Positions 50,788 through 63,700 of a stretch of DNA of 64,000 bases are shown here, piece after piece. The notes beneath the pieces were generated by a model that was not told the origin of the DNA, made no database searches, and saw nothing but the letters and a program-made list of their open reading frames with translations. Position numbers and translations under genes: made by a program. Position 1 is the first letter of the stretch; the number at the start of each line of letters is the position of its first letter. Source of the stretch: Absidia repens. Its lineage: Eukaryota; Mucoromycota; Mucoromycetes; Mucorales; Cunninghamellaceae. The DNA lies in contig MCGE01000002.1 in assembly GCA_002105175.1 (NCBI GenBank), positions 1,922,001 to 1,986,000 of the forward strand. Direction: 5' to 3'.

Positions 50788-52996
50788 TTAGAGACTAAAG
50801 TAGGTACCAATCAAGACCATGGTGCAAACCAACAAAGAGGAGCTTGTCAAATGAGTAGATCCACTCTCACCAGATGCGCCACTGCTATTTCCACCATTGG
50901 GTGATCCACCAGGGGTCACACTGCTACCATCATTAGGTACGACATTACCCTTGCTGTCCAATTGAGAACCTTTGGTGTAAGGACCAAGCGCTGGCAAATC
51001 ATCGGTATCGGTAAACTTGAGCTGTTGAGTCAAAGTCTTTGCACGTGTAGTCACCCATTGGTTGATGCCTTCCATGTCACCGTCAGTAGTGTTGATGTTT
51101 TTCAAAAAGTTTTGCACAGTAAAAGTAATCTTGTCACCAGGAGAATGGCCAGGGATGGAGTAATCCCATTCAATATCTTCCTTCAAAAGAGTGGCCCAGG
51201 CCTGAAGACGAGGTTCAATGACACGGGGGTTAAAGAAGCGTTTCACAATAGTCTTGAGGATATCTTCGAACTGAGATTTGTAATATGGAGACTTGATGAA
51301 TAAGTCAACCAAAGGACGAGTGGACCCAGCACGAGAGTAGTTTCCATAAGGCACACTGTCACGACCCTTTTCAGCACCATTGCCAAACGTTTCGTCAAAG
51401 TCATAAGAGATCACCACCCATTGGTTGGTCTTGAGATCTTGATTCAAATAATAGTTACTGGCTTGGTACCACACTAGAATAATAAGTATAATAAGTCGAT
51501 GTTGAGTAGGTATAATTTTTTTTTTTCGCTTAGTTTCAATAATGTCATAAAAATTAACTTACAGCCATCCCAAGAATCAGCCAAATAGTTCATAGCCAGA
51601 GCGACCATTGTATTTTGAGGATCAACCAAAGCAGGGACATCCTTGTTGTTTCCATCAGTAATTTGAGAAGGGTTGAGTTGGGAAAGACGCTTGGTGAAAT
51701 CAATCAAAGGAGCATACGTATTGTTCTTCTTGCTGACAGTTTTGCTTTCACCTTTATCAGCCAATTTATACAGATCATGATTGTATTTGGATTGATCATC
51801 ACCGAGATAAGCGAGATTGCCTTCTTGTGTTTCACTAAGAGCATTTCCCTTGTAAGTAACACCTATCATCATTTAACATTGTTAGTTGAACTGTTTTTTC
51901 TAATATAGTTTTTTTGCCCTTACCAGTAGATTCATATTTCCAATCGCCACCATGGACAGTATTGTCGATTAAGTGGGTAGATACATCGTCCATCAAAGTA
52001 TAGAGCCCATATGGTTGGTCATTGACAAAGAGACGGACAAAACTACCAGAGAGGGTTGTGGCACCAGCAGCAGCAAGACAGTCAAGATACAACTTTTCAC
52101 GACTACGCAGATAAAAATAAATAAAAATTCAGTAACATGGCAAACAAAAGCAAATGAAAAATAAAATAAAAAAAGACAACATACATTTGAGTAGGGTCAG
52201 TAGCTTGAGCTCGTAGCTTGATACCTGTACGACCATAAAATAAGGTTTTTGCAGCACCTTTAGGAGCAAGGTCATTAAAGTCAATTGAGTAGGATTGCTT
52301 AGCAAAATCTTTTGTTGATTGACCAGAAGTTTCGATACTGGGAGTGTTGGCGAAAGTATAGACCTCTCTGTTGCTGACATAGGCGAATGAGGTGACTTGG
52401 GCCTTTATTTTTTCCAGGGGTTGCTTGAGCATGGCATTGAAAGCAGTTTCATTAACCTTCAAGATAATAGTGGCAACTTCATTTGACTTGTTGAATCCAG
52501 TAAATAGAGCTATTCATAACATTGTTCGTAGTTGCGTAGTTGAAAAAAAAAAAAAAAAAAAGCCAAGCGAAAGAAAGGCAAAAAAAAATGAGGTGAGATG
52601 CGGAGTATCAATTATTTTAATTTTTATGGAGATAAACTTACGAGGATAGACAGGATTGTAGGCCTGGGGCAATGCAGGCACATCGTATGTTGTATGTGTA
52701 CGATTGAAGAATTCATTACCAGTAGAAGAAGCACCATCAGCTAACTTGCGTTTGGGTGATTCGGGCGTGTTATTTTGTCCATTGGTCAAAACATATTGAT
52801 AACCACCACTGGGAGCAGAACCTTTAAAAAGGTTGGGTACTTGAGAATCGGCAGTCAGAGCGTGATTTTTACCATCAACGGAAACAGCAACACCTCCACC
52901 ATTGGATGGGAAAGCAATTACAGCATATTGAACATCAGCAGCATTGACAGCTGCTGACGCCATGGCAACCAAAGAACTGATAGCCAACCACTTCAT
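50788..52996 (-). CDS. CotH-like (spore coat protein H family) GPI-anchored surface protein
   Basis: Exons 52996-52642, 52509-52185, 52102-51924, 51862-51563, 51473-50788; 614 residues. A signal peptide (MKWLAISSLVAMASAAVNA) is followed by a beta-rich N-terminal domain and then the CotH kinase-like domain (about 150-470). It shows YSIDFNDLAPKGA, GRTGIKLRAQA, REKLYLDCLAAAGA, VRLFVNDQPYGLYTLMDDV, MVALAMNYLADSWDG and WVVISYDFDETFGNG; the YDFDETFG and the YGLY stretches are family hallmarks. The end is a Gly/Ser spacer plus hydrophobic tail (LTSSSLLVCTMVLIGTYFSL), a GPI-anchor signal. Bacterial CotH is a protein kinase; in Mucorales some members are host-receptor-binding surface proteins. Whether this member is of that class is not decided here. 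Confidence 0.93.
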
Positions 52997-54420
52997 AATT
53001 GAATCAATTATTTGTTCACTTAAACAAAAGAGAAAAAAAAAGGTATAAGAAAAAAGAAAGAAAAATTATAATTTAAAGTGCTATTTTATTCCCTGGAATT
53101 ATCGCAATCGACGATATATAATAAAAGAGGAGATTGAGGCGGCATTTGAAACCGCGATCCCGCACCTTCGATTGTGATGGGGGAAATGTTTGAGAGCACC
53201 GCGCAGGACATCGTGTGAGGTCTTGTCATACCACATAATTATTACTTTTCACTAAAGATCGACGTCCATGACCTGTATCAGTACCTATACTTCAAAAAAA
53301 AGAATATATTTTCTTATAAAACTATCTTTGATATTTTCCTGCCACTTTTTGATCACTTTACTACTCAATTGCGAGAAGCATAGAGATTATTTTGCGATTG
53401 GAACATCTGGTAAGGTCACCGACTACGGTGATTTAATCCCAAATAGGATCATACGTGGTACAAGTCAGAAATAGCTACCTGTATGGTTTACACAAGTCTA
53501 CAAGGTCTCCTGGGTGTACATATTTCTACTCTTTTTTCTGCTCAGCTATGATTGGAAGGGACACCCATTATAATGTTTTACAAAAGCGACTTTAAAAGAA
53601 CGTGCACAACAAACTATATTCTTTCAGGGACAACAAACAAAAAATTTACAATATTCATTGTTGTAAAGCCACAAAGTGAGTCTAACAGGATCTAATGATT
53701 TTATTGCCTCATCTGGCAAAGAAACAAAATAAAACCAAGACAAAAATAAAGATGAAGGAAAACTATATCGAGAAAAACAAATAATAATTTATTTTCGCAT
53801 GGTAATTGTGGAATAATCGACATTACTTTACCAAGCACAATTGATAAATAAATAATCCAAACTAGGAAATATCTCTAAGCGCTATCAATAGCCTTCTGGT
53901 TATTCTTTCACTAACACCATCTTTACTTAATGGTGCCAAGAATATACATCATCCTGGAAATCATTATTCTAATAAGAAAAGTAGGAAGCTTGAATGATAA
54001 TCATCGTTGTTCCGGCGATTATATATCGGGTGTAGAGAGACAATGAGAAAAAGTTTAATAATAGTCCTCACCCCACCTCACCCCACCTACCAATTGATAC
54101 TCCTCACCTTTTTAAAAATATTACCCGGTGGATAATCTTTATTTTTATACATGTATGTCTTTTCTCGGTTCTCGGTTTCCTCTACCTACTGCATTGTATG
54201 TCGAATAGTCATTGTAGCTCGCCTTCGTCCCTTTAGGTCAAACACAATGATCACATCTTATTTTTTTATTATATCGGGATTTCAAAAACATCAGTGTTGA
54301 AACAAAAACCGTTCAGTTGGTGTTCCCTTTTTACATCCATTTTTCTCTCCACTTTGTCTTTCCTTTTTTTTTTTTTTTTTTTTTTAAACTCAAGAACACT
54401 ATTATACCGGCACTTGAAAT
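52997..54420. other. Divergent intergenic region CotH-like / DNAJC9-like
   Basis: 1.4 kb without a gene. There is a tandem CCTCACCCCA pair at 54066-54090 and a 23-nt T run about 50 bp before the co-chaperone ATG. The region 53140-53200 is locally GC-richer but makes no tRNA or known RNA. Confidence 0.5.
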
Positions 54421-56036
54421 ATGAAGTTACCTGAAGGGACCAACTTGTATGATATCCTCGAGCTTACTAAAAAGCAAGTAGATCAAGATGAATCCCTCGT
54501 CAAAAAAGCATACCGTAAACTGGCTCTCAAATATCACCCGGATAAGCAAACTGCCGCTTCACTTCAACAAACCGAGCATGCAACTCAACAATTTTTGCTG
54601 GTAGGTTATGCATACTCCGTACTCAGTAACTCTGAAAAGCGTGATCATTACGACATTACTGGTGGTTCCGATGACTTTGAATCTTTCTTTTCTGGCGGCA
54701 AGGACTGGACCAGTTACTTTGAAGATCTATGGCAAGGTGTGGTCAGTACTGAAACGATTGATGCTCATTCTTTGAAATACCAAGGTAAAACCCGCTTCAC
54801 CAATAGATAATACCCACATCAAGCTATTTGTACTTATTTGTTATTGTTGTTCCTAACTTGTTTTTTCCCCTATTAGGTTCAGCTGAAGAAGAAGATCATG
54901 TACTCTATTATTATACTCGATTCAAAGGCAACATGAACCATATTTTGGCACACGTGGAACACAGCAAGGCAAAGGATGTACCCCGATTTATGGATCTGAT
55001 TCAGGGAGCTATACAAAACAATGTTGTCGACACCTTTCCAGCTTACGCCAAATCAACCACAAAAGCTGCCCAACTCCGACGTTTGCAACGTGAAAAAGAA
55101 GAAGAAGCTATGGCGGAACAAGAAGCTCTGAAGAAGAACCAAACCAAGGACAACAAAGGGAAGCAGCAACATGATGATCTTGGACATACTTCTGATGGTA
55201 ACGACGATAGTGCTGCCGAAGAGGAAGAGGACGACGAGTACGACGAAGTCGAGGATGAGGAAGACGTTACTTTGGATTCGCTCGAAGGTATGATCAATGC
55301 CAGACAACGACAGCGGGCTTCAAAGTTTGATGCAATGTTGGCGACTATGGAAGAAGCAGCAGTCAGGAAGAAACAATCGGCACAACCTCAACCTACTACG
55401 ATCAAAAGGAAAGGAAAATCCCGGTCTTCAGTGATTGACAACAGTGACGACGAGATTTTATCAACAAACAGCAGTAACGAAGCACCACCTGATGAACCAT
55501 CGTTATCCAAGTCACCCAACAAATGGAAAGGAAAAGTCCGTGCTGCAGTGCTTGACAATACGGACGACGACTTTTCATCATCAGATATTAGCCCTCAAGC
55601 GCACTCTGAGTCATCAGCATCAACATCAATGCAAGCTTCAGTATCACCATTATCCGACAAGAAAATTGACAATGACACTGGGATCGAGGGAAGTCGAACA
55701 ACAATCACCACTCGATCCAAGACAAAGAAGCACACCAAAGAAATTCGAACAAAGATCACCACTGTGGATACAGATGCGACAACAACAACCACTTCTATTA
55801 TCAACAAATCGAAGACTCTCAACAAGGTAGATCAGAAGAAACGAAAACGTGGCGTTGATGCTGACGACAATGACAAGACGAGTCCCACTAGCGCCTCAGC
55901 AACAGCGAAAAACAAAAAGACGAAGGAAGTCAACACGCCCAATAAAGGAAACGCTAATCTTTTGGAAAAGCAGTACCAGCATAACCGATCACGACGACGA
56001 AACCCGACAAAGAAAACGAAAGACCATGTCCAATAG
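54421..56036 (+). CDS. DNAJC9-like J-domain co-chaperone with long acidic tail
   Basis: Exons 54421-54784 and 54877-56036; 507 residues. DNAJC9 is an Hsp70 co-chaperone that also binds histones H3-H4. The J domain is N-terminal ([38 protein letters not shown] with the essential [20 protein letters not shown]). After it come the DNAJC9-type elements [17 protein letters not shown] and [20 protein letters not shown], with [13 protein letters not shown]. The remaining 270 residues are charged and disordered, much longer than in animal DNAJC9 (about 260 in total). They contain two copies of a K-G-K-x-R-x-x-V-x-D-N-x-D-D module (55403-55450 and 55524-55571). Assignment to DNAJC9 rests on the post-J region. 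Confidence 0.88.
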
Positions 56037-56255
56037 CTTGGTGTGGTTTATTTTACCATAGTAGTTACACTTTTTATCTAGCTTATCATAGGGTACATTC
56101 TTTTTCCCCTTTTTTGTTTTATATCATAGCATAGCACACCATTTTTATCCTGTTATATTCTTCATTGTCACGTTTTTATCATCAATATCCATTCTCAATA
56201 AAATTTTATGTATATATCTCATGTTTTTTGATGTGTCTAGATTATGTATATTGTC

Positions 56256-56345
<90 letters not shown>

Positions 56346-56864
56346 CATGGAAGTCATATAATTCATAATTGCGATACTCATCATGCACGTACTTGTGTAT
56401 CGTGTCTCCCAGTCTTTTTTAGGCTCCTGTCCACTGCATGAATAGAAAACCATGAATTCTGCAGGGCAATTGACAACGTTTGTCGTTTACCTAGTATAAA
56501 GATCATGTAGTTTTTACTTTATTTTATGGCTTATTATATACTTAATTCATTGTACAATGCTTGTCAAGTGTTAATGGTAAATATGAGTGTAAAAACAGGG
56601 TTGTGCTGTGCTGCACTGCCTCATAGCACTGTTTTGCAAAAAAAGAGAGTGGACCGGCGTTTAAATATGGCTCAATCCCAAGCATTCTTCAGCGGTTCCT
56701 TGACAAAAAAGCATCTTGGCACAGTCATTTTCAGTTCCCGGCCATTGGCTTTTTTATTTTTAAATTCTTTTCTTCTATTTTTTTTTCTTCATCCATATTT
56801 TTTTCTTCCCCTTTATCATTTTGTATACCTTTGAGCTACTATCCTCGCTTGAATACAAAAAAGG
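56037..56864. other. Intergenic region with (AT)n(GT)n microsatellite
   Basis: 3' flank of the co-chaperone gene (AATAAAA near 56197) and promoter of the BAR-PH-VASt gene, which has T-rich pyrimidine blocks at 56745-56820. The microsatellite is listed separately. Confidence 0.5.
56262..56336. repeat. (AT)n(GT)n microsatellite
   Basis: About 18 AT units run straight into about 19 GT units. Alternating purine-pyrimidine DNA of this kind can adopt Z-form and is highly length-variable. Open frames on both strands here are repeat translations only. Confidence 0.95.
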
Positions 56865-59800
56865 ATGCAACCTTCTTTGATAACGTTGAATGACGCTATC
56901 ACGGACTCACCGATTTACCGTGCCAATGTCCACCACTTTGATGAACAACTGGAACTACTCGAGAAATGGCTTGATTCGCTTTCTAAGCAGTTAAAGCTAT
57001 ATTGTGATAGACTGAACAGTAAGTGGCCCGGAAAGTACATTTGATCATATCTTGTTACAATGAATCAGGCTAACCGTTCTATTAATTATTGATGGCTCAT
57101 AGAATTCAACTTGGAAACTAATTTGGTGTGCAAAAAGGTTATTCCTGTTGGTATTGATGATTCTCTCATTGGTAGGTACTAACAGGAATACCGTGGACTG
57201 GACTAATAGTTGATTATGTTATTCTTATTCTTATTCTTATTCTTATTCTTATTATTATCACTATTATTTTATTTTTATTAGACCCTCATTTCACTGGTGC
57301 AGTTATCAAAAGCTTCTCGGATGCCCTTCAGACAAGTCTCGCCTTCAAGACCAAATTGGTACGTAGTGTACTTTCTACGGTAGTAAACGTGTACTCATGT
57401 TTACCTTTTTTAGGTATCGGATCTTGAAGATCACTTCATACAACCTCTTCAACAGTTTATCAAGGTGCAGCTGAAGGAATTCAAGGTAAGGTGAATAAAA
57501 CATAGTGAGACAATGTATTGATACTCGCTTGGTATTAATTTTGATTGATATCGATGTTGGGGGATGTTATTAGGATTTCCGGAAACAACATGAAAAGGCA
57601 CTCGAACGTTATGAAGCTCAACTCACCAAGTACTCCTCCCAAAGCAAAACCAAAGAGGTCTCAGCGCTGCGCGAAGAAGCCTTCCGGTTACATGAAACTC
57701 GAAAATACTATGTGCATATGTCTGGTCAACATGTTGTTCGTCTACTTCAATTCAGATCCTCTCTTGAACACACTGTTGTGGAACATTTCTCGTCAGCTAC
57801 TCTGGCTCATTTGAATGACTTTGATGGCGGCATGCATGTTTGGCAAAAATTGGACAACCATCTGGCATCTTGGAAGCAATGGTTATTAGACGTAAGTGGA
57901 TGTATGCTTATATTTAATACTCCTAGAGCACGAAGCTGACATGATGTTTATATCTTTTTAGGACAAAAGTACTTGCAACTACCAGTTACACAAACTACAG
58001 AATACCCGAAAGGAACTGGAAAATGAATTCATCAATCAAACTCAGCCTCCCCGGGACCTTGACAAGTATGCTCCTTCTACTTTCAACTCTATGCTACAAT
58101 CACCCATGGCCAAACGATTTTCAATGGATTTATTGGAAAAATCAACACCTGATCAACATCTCACATCTCATCATAAGTGGGGATATTTATTTACTCGTGG
58201 TGCTCGTGGCTATTGGACTCGGCGCTGGTTTTTTTTGTACGATGGCTACTTTGGCTCATGTCTTGTCAATGTGTCTCATAGGCAAAAAGGTGCAATCAGT
58301 CTGGATGAACGAGTATCTGTTTTACTCTCTGAAATTAAGCCTGTTTCGGATATTGATCGTCGATATTGCTTTGAAGTGGTTTGTGTGCAACAGTAAGTAA
58401 AAGGAAAAAACTCCACAACACCGAAAGCACAATTATATACGTTACTGATACATGTGCCTTATAAACTTTGTTAATAGGTCCCCTATTGTCATGCAAGCAG
58501 AAACTGAAGATGAAATGAAAGATTGGATTGCAGCATTTGATAGAGCGAAACGACTAGCCATTCAAAACGAACAGGTCACTTCTCATTTGATCTCAAGTCC
58601 AACTGCCGCTGAACACAGTAGCGATCATTTTGAATCACCTCAGGAACACAGCAAACGAACTTTCAGCCACGTTGACGCATCAAAATCGTTTATTAGTGAC
58701 AATACGACTGCAGTGCGCGAACAGTTGAAATCGAAGTCAACCCTCAGCAATTCAGAATCGACAAATGACTCTCAACCATCCATTGTCCTCTTATCAACCT
58801 CTGCTGACAACGACCGTGTATCGCTTGCCAACTCAACTTCATTGACACCACTACTTGTCTGGGAAGCTGCTCGTGCACCATCATCTCAAACGAAAACTCC
58901 GTCTTTGCTCCCCTCAACAACATCGTCGACATCTCCTCCATCTAGTTCGGATCAGCCTACCAAAGGGAATACCATCACCAAGAACGAAATAGAATTTCAA
59001 GGCAGCAGCAACAATACCGACCGTCCTAGTACTGAAATTCTTCCTTCTACGAAACGTCCTCCTCACTTGCTATTATCAACAGAAAAATCGAAAACGACAA
59101 CAAACAATACCAACACAAGCTGGGGGATACCATGGACCTTGGTGCCAAGCATGTTTCAGTCAGGTGGTGACAGTAATGAACCGCCTCCAACTCCTGCCAT
59201 AGCCCCTCCTAGTCCGAAATTTGGTGAACAAGATGGTCATCAAGTGATCTGGCCTGCCAATCTGGACGACAGTCATTTACCCAAGGTTGAGCTTTCAGAT
59301 TATTCTGCAGAATTGGAACAAAGGAACAAAGATCTTCGAAATTTGTTTGGTGGCGTGGCAGCTCACGAAGTCGTATTGGATGGTAAGATAATAATATTGT
59401 ATATATAGAAAGAATCGATGGATCAATCTGTCTCTTTACTTACTTATGTGACCTGTTTTGCTTTTTTAGCATTCATCTGCTCTCTGAAGAAACCACCCAA
59501 CTCATCCAACAAAGACATGAATACTTCCAAAGAAGATGATGACATCGACTGGCCAACATCCCCTATTGGATCTGGAAGCCCGCTCGAACAAATGGAACAA
59601 AATCTACAGCTGGAATTGACTCAGAACGTAAAACCCCCAACCTCTGAATTTGGCTATTCATATACTGGCCGGGCATTTGTTACTCAAGAAACATTCTGGC
59701 TATATAGTTGTGTCCTGATGACTTGTGTACATACGGTGGCCGTTCGGTTGAAAGACATCACCAATATCCGACTTATTCGTGATCCTTCAATTACCAACAC

Positions 59801-60882
59801 TGGGAAACAATCTAATATTGCTCTGGCCATTGACCTGAAGCAGGATGGTGTCACCCCAAATCGCGAACCTTTGATGCTGGTGACCTTGATGGACGATATT
59901 GAAGTGGTGGCAGAAAAGTTGAGAATTGCTGTGGATAATGCTAAGAGCAACGAGGTAAATATATAAAGAATTGAATCCGTTGCTGTCATTTTTACTGATA
60001 TTTTTATTATTATCTCAATTTTAGCCAAGCCCATTGCAAACGATGTATGATATTTTACACCACATGTCGGCAGCCTTATCAAAGAAAAAGAATGGACCTG
60101 TTACAACTATTATCAAGTCGGAACCAACCAAAACACAATCTTCGCCTGATCTTATGCATCGCTCAAGGGCTAACAGTGGGGGATCTTCTAACGGATTGGA
60201 ACCATCATCGTCACCCATCCCATCATCATCGACATCGTCACGACTAGAATTTATTCGTAAAAAGAAAGGTGGAAGAAGCAACAACAACATAGCCAATGGA
60301 AGCAATGGGGACGGCAAGCATCAACCAAAATCAGGTGCGTTGGCGGCAGCAATGATGGCGGCTACAGTAGCGGGCGGTGGCAACTTCGTAGATATTAGCA
60401 AGATGGGTGAATCAGAACCTAACATAAGCAGTGGTGGTAGCAGTATCGCTAACGGGAATCAAAACATCAAGCGAGCATCAAGAAAACATAATGTCTCTGA
60501 TCCACTTCCTCCAAGTGGATATATTGGCAAGTACAGCAAAGACACATTGGCCCAAAACAGCGAAGATGAGAAAGCCGCGAAACCGATCAATGAAGGTAAG
60601 GATATATAATACGTTTGGCAAATATAATCGCTTACATTTTTATTTATTGATAATTTTTAGGAGATCTTCCCCCTCACATACAAACACCAACTGGACCAAT
60701 CAATTGCGACTGTGATGATCATCTTGAAAAAATGGAATACGAAGCTGATTTACCAATGTCGGCCAAACAACTGTTTGATCTGCTGTTTTCTGAGGAAAAA
60801 ACGGGTGCAGCAGTTCAAGGCGGTATCTGGGATCAAAAAACGGCGGCAAGTGGTAGTCGAGGTAAATACATTTGAATCCTAC

Positions 60883-60913
<31 letters not shown>

Positions 60914-62394
60914 AAGCTATTAACCCGCTTCATACTGTAATAGATCTCTCTGTTGGTACCTGGTCCGATGTTGATGGAAAACAGCAACGACTATTGAAAT
61001 ATGTGATGCCCGTCAGCAATCCTATGGGTAAGCTCGATGAATATGCATACTCTTATCCCATATATCCATATATTCATATATATTTACTCTAATTCATTTT
61101 CATGATATTTGCTATGTATACGCGCATATAGTCAAGGTCAAGGAAGCAGATGTAGTTGAAACGCAAATTATTATGAAGAAAGATGAATATCTGTAAGTAG
61201 AAAAGGAAAACAGTCTGTTTGTGATATTGTAGATGGTATGTCTAATTACTCCTTACTGTTCTTGATGTTCCTCGGATTAAAAAAGGCGTTACATAGTTCA
61301 AATCTCGACGAAGAGTGCTCAATTACCCTATGCCGATGCATTCATTCCCTCAATTCGGTATTGTATTAGCTGGCTAGCCCCATCTCGCTCACATATATCC
61401 ATCTGTATCGGTGTGAAATTCGTCAAGAATATTCTGGTTAAGAGTAAGTTGACAAAATATGGCCTGGTAGTTTCTGTATTTTTATTAACTGAACTTTGAT
61501 ATTATAGGTATGGTGATGAAGGCTGCTTTGAAAGGAATGAGCGAAAGTATTACTCAATTCACGCCAATGATCATAGAACACTGCAACAAAATCAATGGTG
61601 GATCAAAGAAAATTGGTGCAGCTGGAAATGAACTTACTGGTGAATTGGAAAATACAAATATCGCCAATGCCAATACCCCTATACCTGCCAACAATGCTGC
61701 TAACAAACAATCGGAGCTGAACAAACAAAAAGTCAGTGGATGGTATGATCAAATAGCTGATATATGGGAAACAATTCAAGACCTTTTGCCGATTCCAATT
61801 GGTGTCATCCTTATCGGATTTTTGACTTTGTATATGTTATGGGCGTGGACCCGAACTGCCCCAAGTCAATACGATGGACTCCATCAACCCTCCCCTCAAC
61901 ATCAAATTATATCACGTGCTATATATTTACGAGATGTGGAAGAAGGCCTACTCAATACGACACAGCAAGTCGCTTATATGGATCCCCATTGGTAGGTACT
62001 GAACAGAAAGGAAAAAAACAAGATATACTGACCTCCACTTTTCAACTATTATTTTTCTACGTTCAGCTACCAAATTTACTTAAATTCCAAGGCAGATAAC
62101 TCACACAATTCGACGAATACTCTAGATCTTTGGCACAGTCGCAAGCATTATACGTTTTCAGTTGAACTGCTCTTTAGTCGAGAAAGACTGGCTATGCTTC
62201 GACATGATACCCTTGTGATTTTCCAACTATTGAATCAAGTCGATGCCCAACTATCTGAAAACGAATATGTCAACTGGCTACTTGATGGACGACTGGAATG
62301 TCATGCTGGTGTAACTATCAACAATGCTGCCAAATGCGAAGCGATCCATCATCAACTGCGATCCCTTACAGCCACACCATTGGAAACGCAGTAA
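56865..62394 (+). CDS. SIP3/LAM-type BAR-PH-VASt membrane protein
   Basis: Fifteen exons: 56865-57018, 57103-57171, 57282-57358, 57414-57485, 57574-57891, 57962-58392, 58478-59382, 59470-59954, 60025-60595, 60661-60861, 60944-61027, 61132-61192, 61286-61443, 61508-61991, 62067-62394; 1465 residues. Members (yeast Sip3/Lam3, Ysp1/Lam1) are ER-anchored and sit at membrane contact sites, where VASt domains bind sterol. A BAR-like helical domain (1-290) is followed by a PH domain (about 295-405: HHKWGYLFTRGARGYWTRRW, ETEDEMKDWIAAFDRAKR). A long Ser/Thr-rich disordered region and a GRAM-like segment lie between. The VASt domain (about 1035-1225) shows YEADLPMSAKQLFDLLFSEE and GTWSDVDGKQQRLLKYVMPV. 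One transmembrane helix (IPIGVILIGFLTLYMLWAW, about 1289-1308) precedes a 150-residue tail. Longer than Sip3 (1229). Confidence 0.92.
57217..57250 (+). repeat. (ATTCTT)n hexamer repeat inside an intron
   Basis: Five to six ATTCTT units in the second intron of the BAR-PH-VASt gene, next to ATTATT variants. It lies in the pyrimidine-rich stretch before the acceptor. Confidence 0.85.
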
Positions 62395-62789
62395 TAGTTT
62401 ACAAGTAGTTTAGAGCTGATGTATATATTCCATTTATTTATTTTTTTATTGCTTGACTGCAACATATTTTTTATTGTCTTGTCGCCAAAATAAAATAAAA
62501 TCACATATTCTTTTGTTGAAATACTTCTGTTTACTGCTGTTTTGATTTATGATTTTGGACTAGAATCCCCAGACTAAAAAAAAGGGGGGGAGTAATGAAG
62601 GTTCGTTGGGATTCTAAGGGAAGACTGACTGGATCGAAATAGTTTATGGTGCAACCACAGATGGGATTGAATAGACTCAGGCTCAAAAATTATTGAAAAC
62701 GTCACTTGCCTGCCTCGCTAGGCAAACGACAGCAAAAGACACCACCCCAGGGTATAACCCTCCTTTTAGTGAGGCACTAAAAATAAATA
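62395..62789. other. 3' flank of the BAR-PH-VASt gene
   Basis: Contains AATAAAATAAAATCACA at about 62489, a probable polyadenylation signal. No gene seen. Confidence 0.5.
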
Positions 62790-63700
62790 CATTTAAATCC
62801 CGCCCACGTGAATATTTATTTTTCTCTAAATTTTATTTTTTCGCTCTCCTTCTTTTCATTTCCATTTTTATTCGTTCTTATCTTCGCCATTCAACTTTTT
62901 TTTAGGTGATGGTGATCTTAGAATCGTGTCAGGACTAGTTTAAAAGGGGGTTCAGCTCAGGGATTACAACAGGCATGGGGAAACCCTTTCTTTTTGGATC
63001 CAGGATTAAGAACCACAGTTAGTTGGCTTTTCAAAGTCTTCATTAGCATAGTTTAGCCGTAGCTTGTACATAGTTTGTCTCTACATATAAATAAAGCATG
63101 TCTCTTTTTATTTATCTCATTGAAAAAAATGTCCCATTAGTCATTTTCATACCTTGTGGAATAGATCCCTTTTACAATTGCACCTTTAGTCTAATATTGG
63201 TCATTTTTTGGATATCTCATAAGCCTCACTCATGCTACCTCATTTGAGCTTTCCCTGGAGCCCGCACTTACAATGAACTCTTCTCTTTTAGTTTAATGAC
63301 TATCAATATGATTCAATAAAATATGTCTTTATTAACCATTTAATATGGAATAATGTCACCGTTATAGCTGTTTTATGAGTGGTAATTCAAACTCTTGCTT
63401 CTAGTGCCCATTATGATTAATTTTCCCCGATAAAGAGTCAGGAACGTGGCGGCTGCCTTATATCACTTACTATTAAAGATATCCATGTCCCTGATCGACA
63501 AATCACATAAATGAATCTCTTTCATTGTAAGTATATGTATCTTTCTGGCGTAGCTATGACTACTACCGCACCCCGTCAGGCATTGCCACCGGTTGACAAA
63601 TCTAGATCACTTGATATGAAATGTAGATGTATTCCCGCTCTACCATTCATATCAACTAAAGCAAGATCCTATTGCCAACGTAACTTCCGCTAGACTGATC
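62790..63700 (+). repeat. Dispersed repeat family, copy E
   Basis: Best preserved 5' box (TCCCGCCCACGTGAA at 62799-62813), pyrimidine tract, CATTCAACTTTTTTTTAGGT, CGTGTCAGGACTAGTTTAAA, CAGCTCAGGGATTACAACAG, GGGGAAACCCTTTC, TTAGTTGGCTTTTC, ATAAATAAAGCATGTCTC. The tail has TCTAGTGCCCATTATGATTA, matching copies B and D. The hairpin arm has one mismatch and one wobble. No significant reading frame. Confidence 0.85.

Noticed and set aside
53140..53200. GC-richer stretch with a T-arm-like sequence (GCGGT-TTCAAAT-GCCGC, minus strand), possible tRNA
   Set aside because: No matching acceptor stem, D arm or anticodon arm can be placed at tRNA spacing.
56145..56453. His/Thr and Val/Cys repeat proteins on both strands
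   Set aside because: Pure translation of the (AT)n(GT)n microsatellite.
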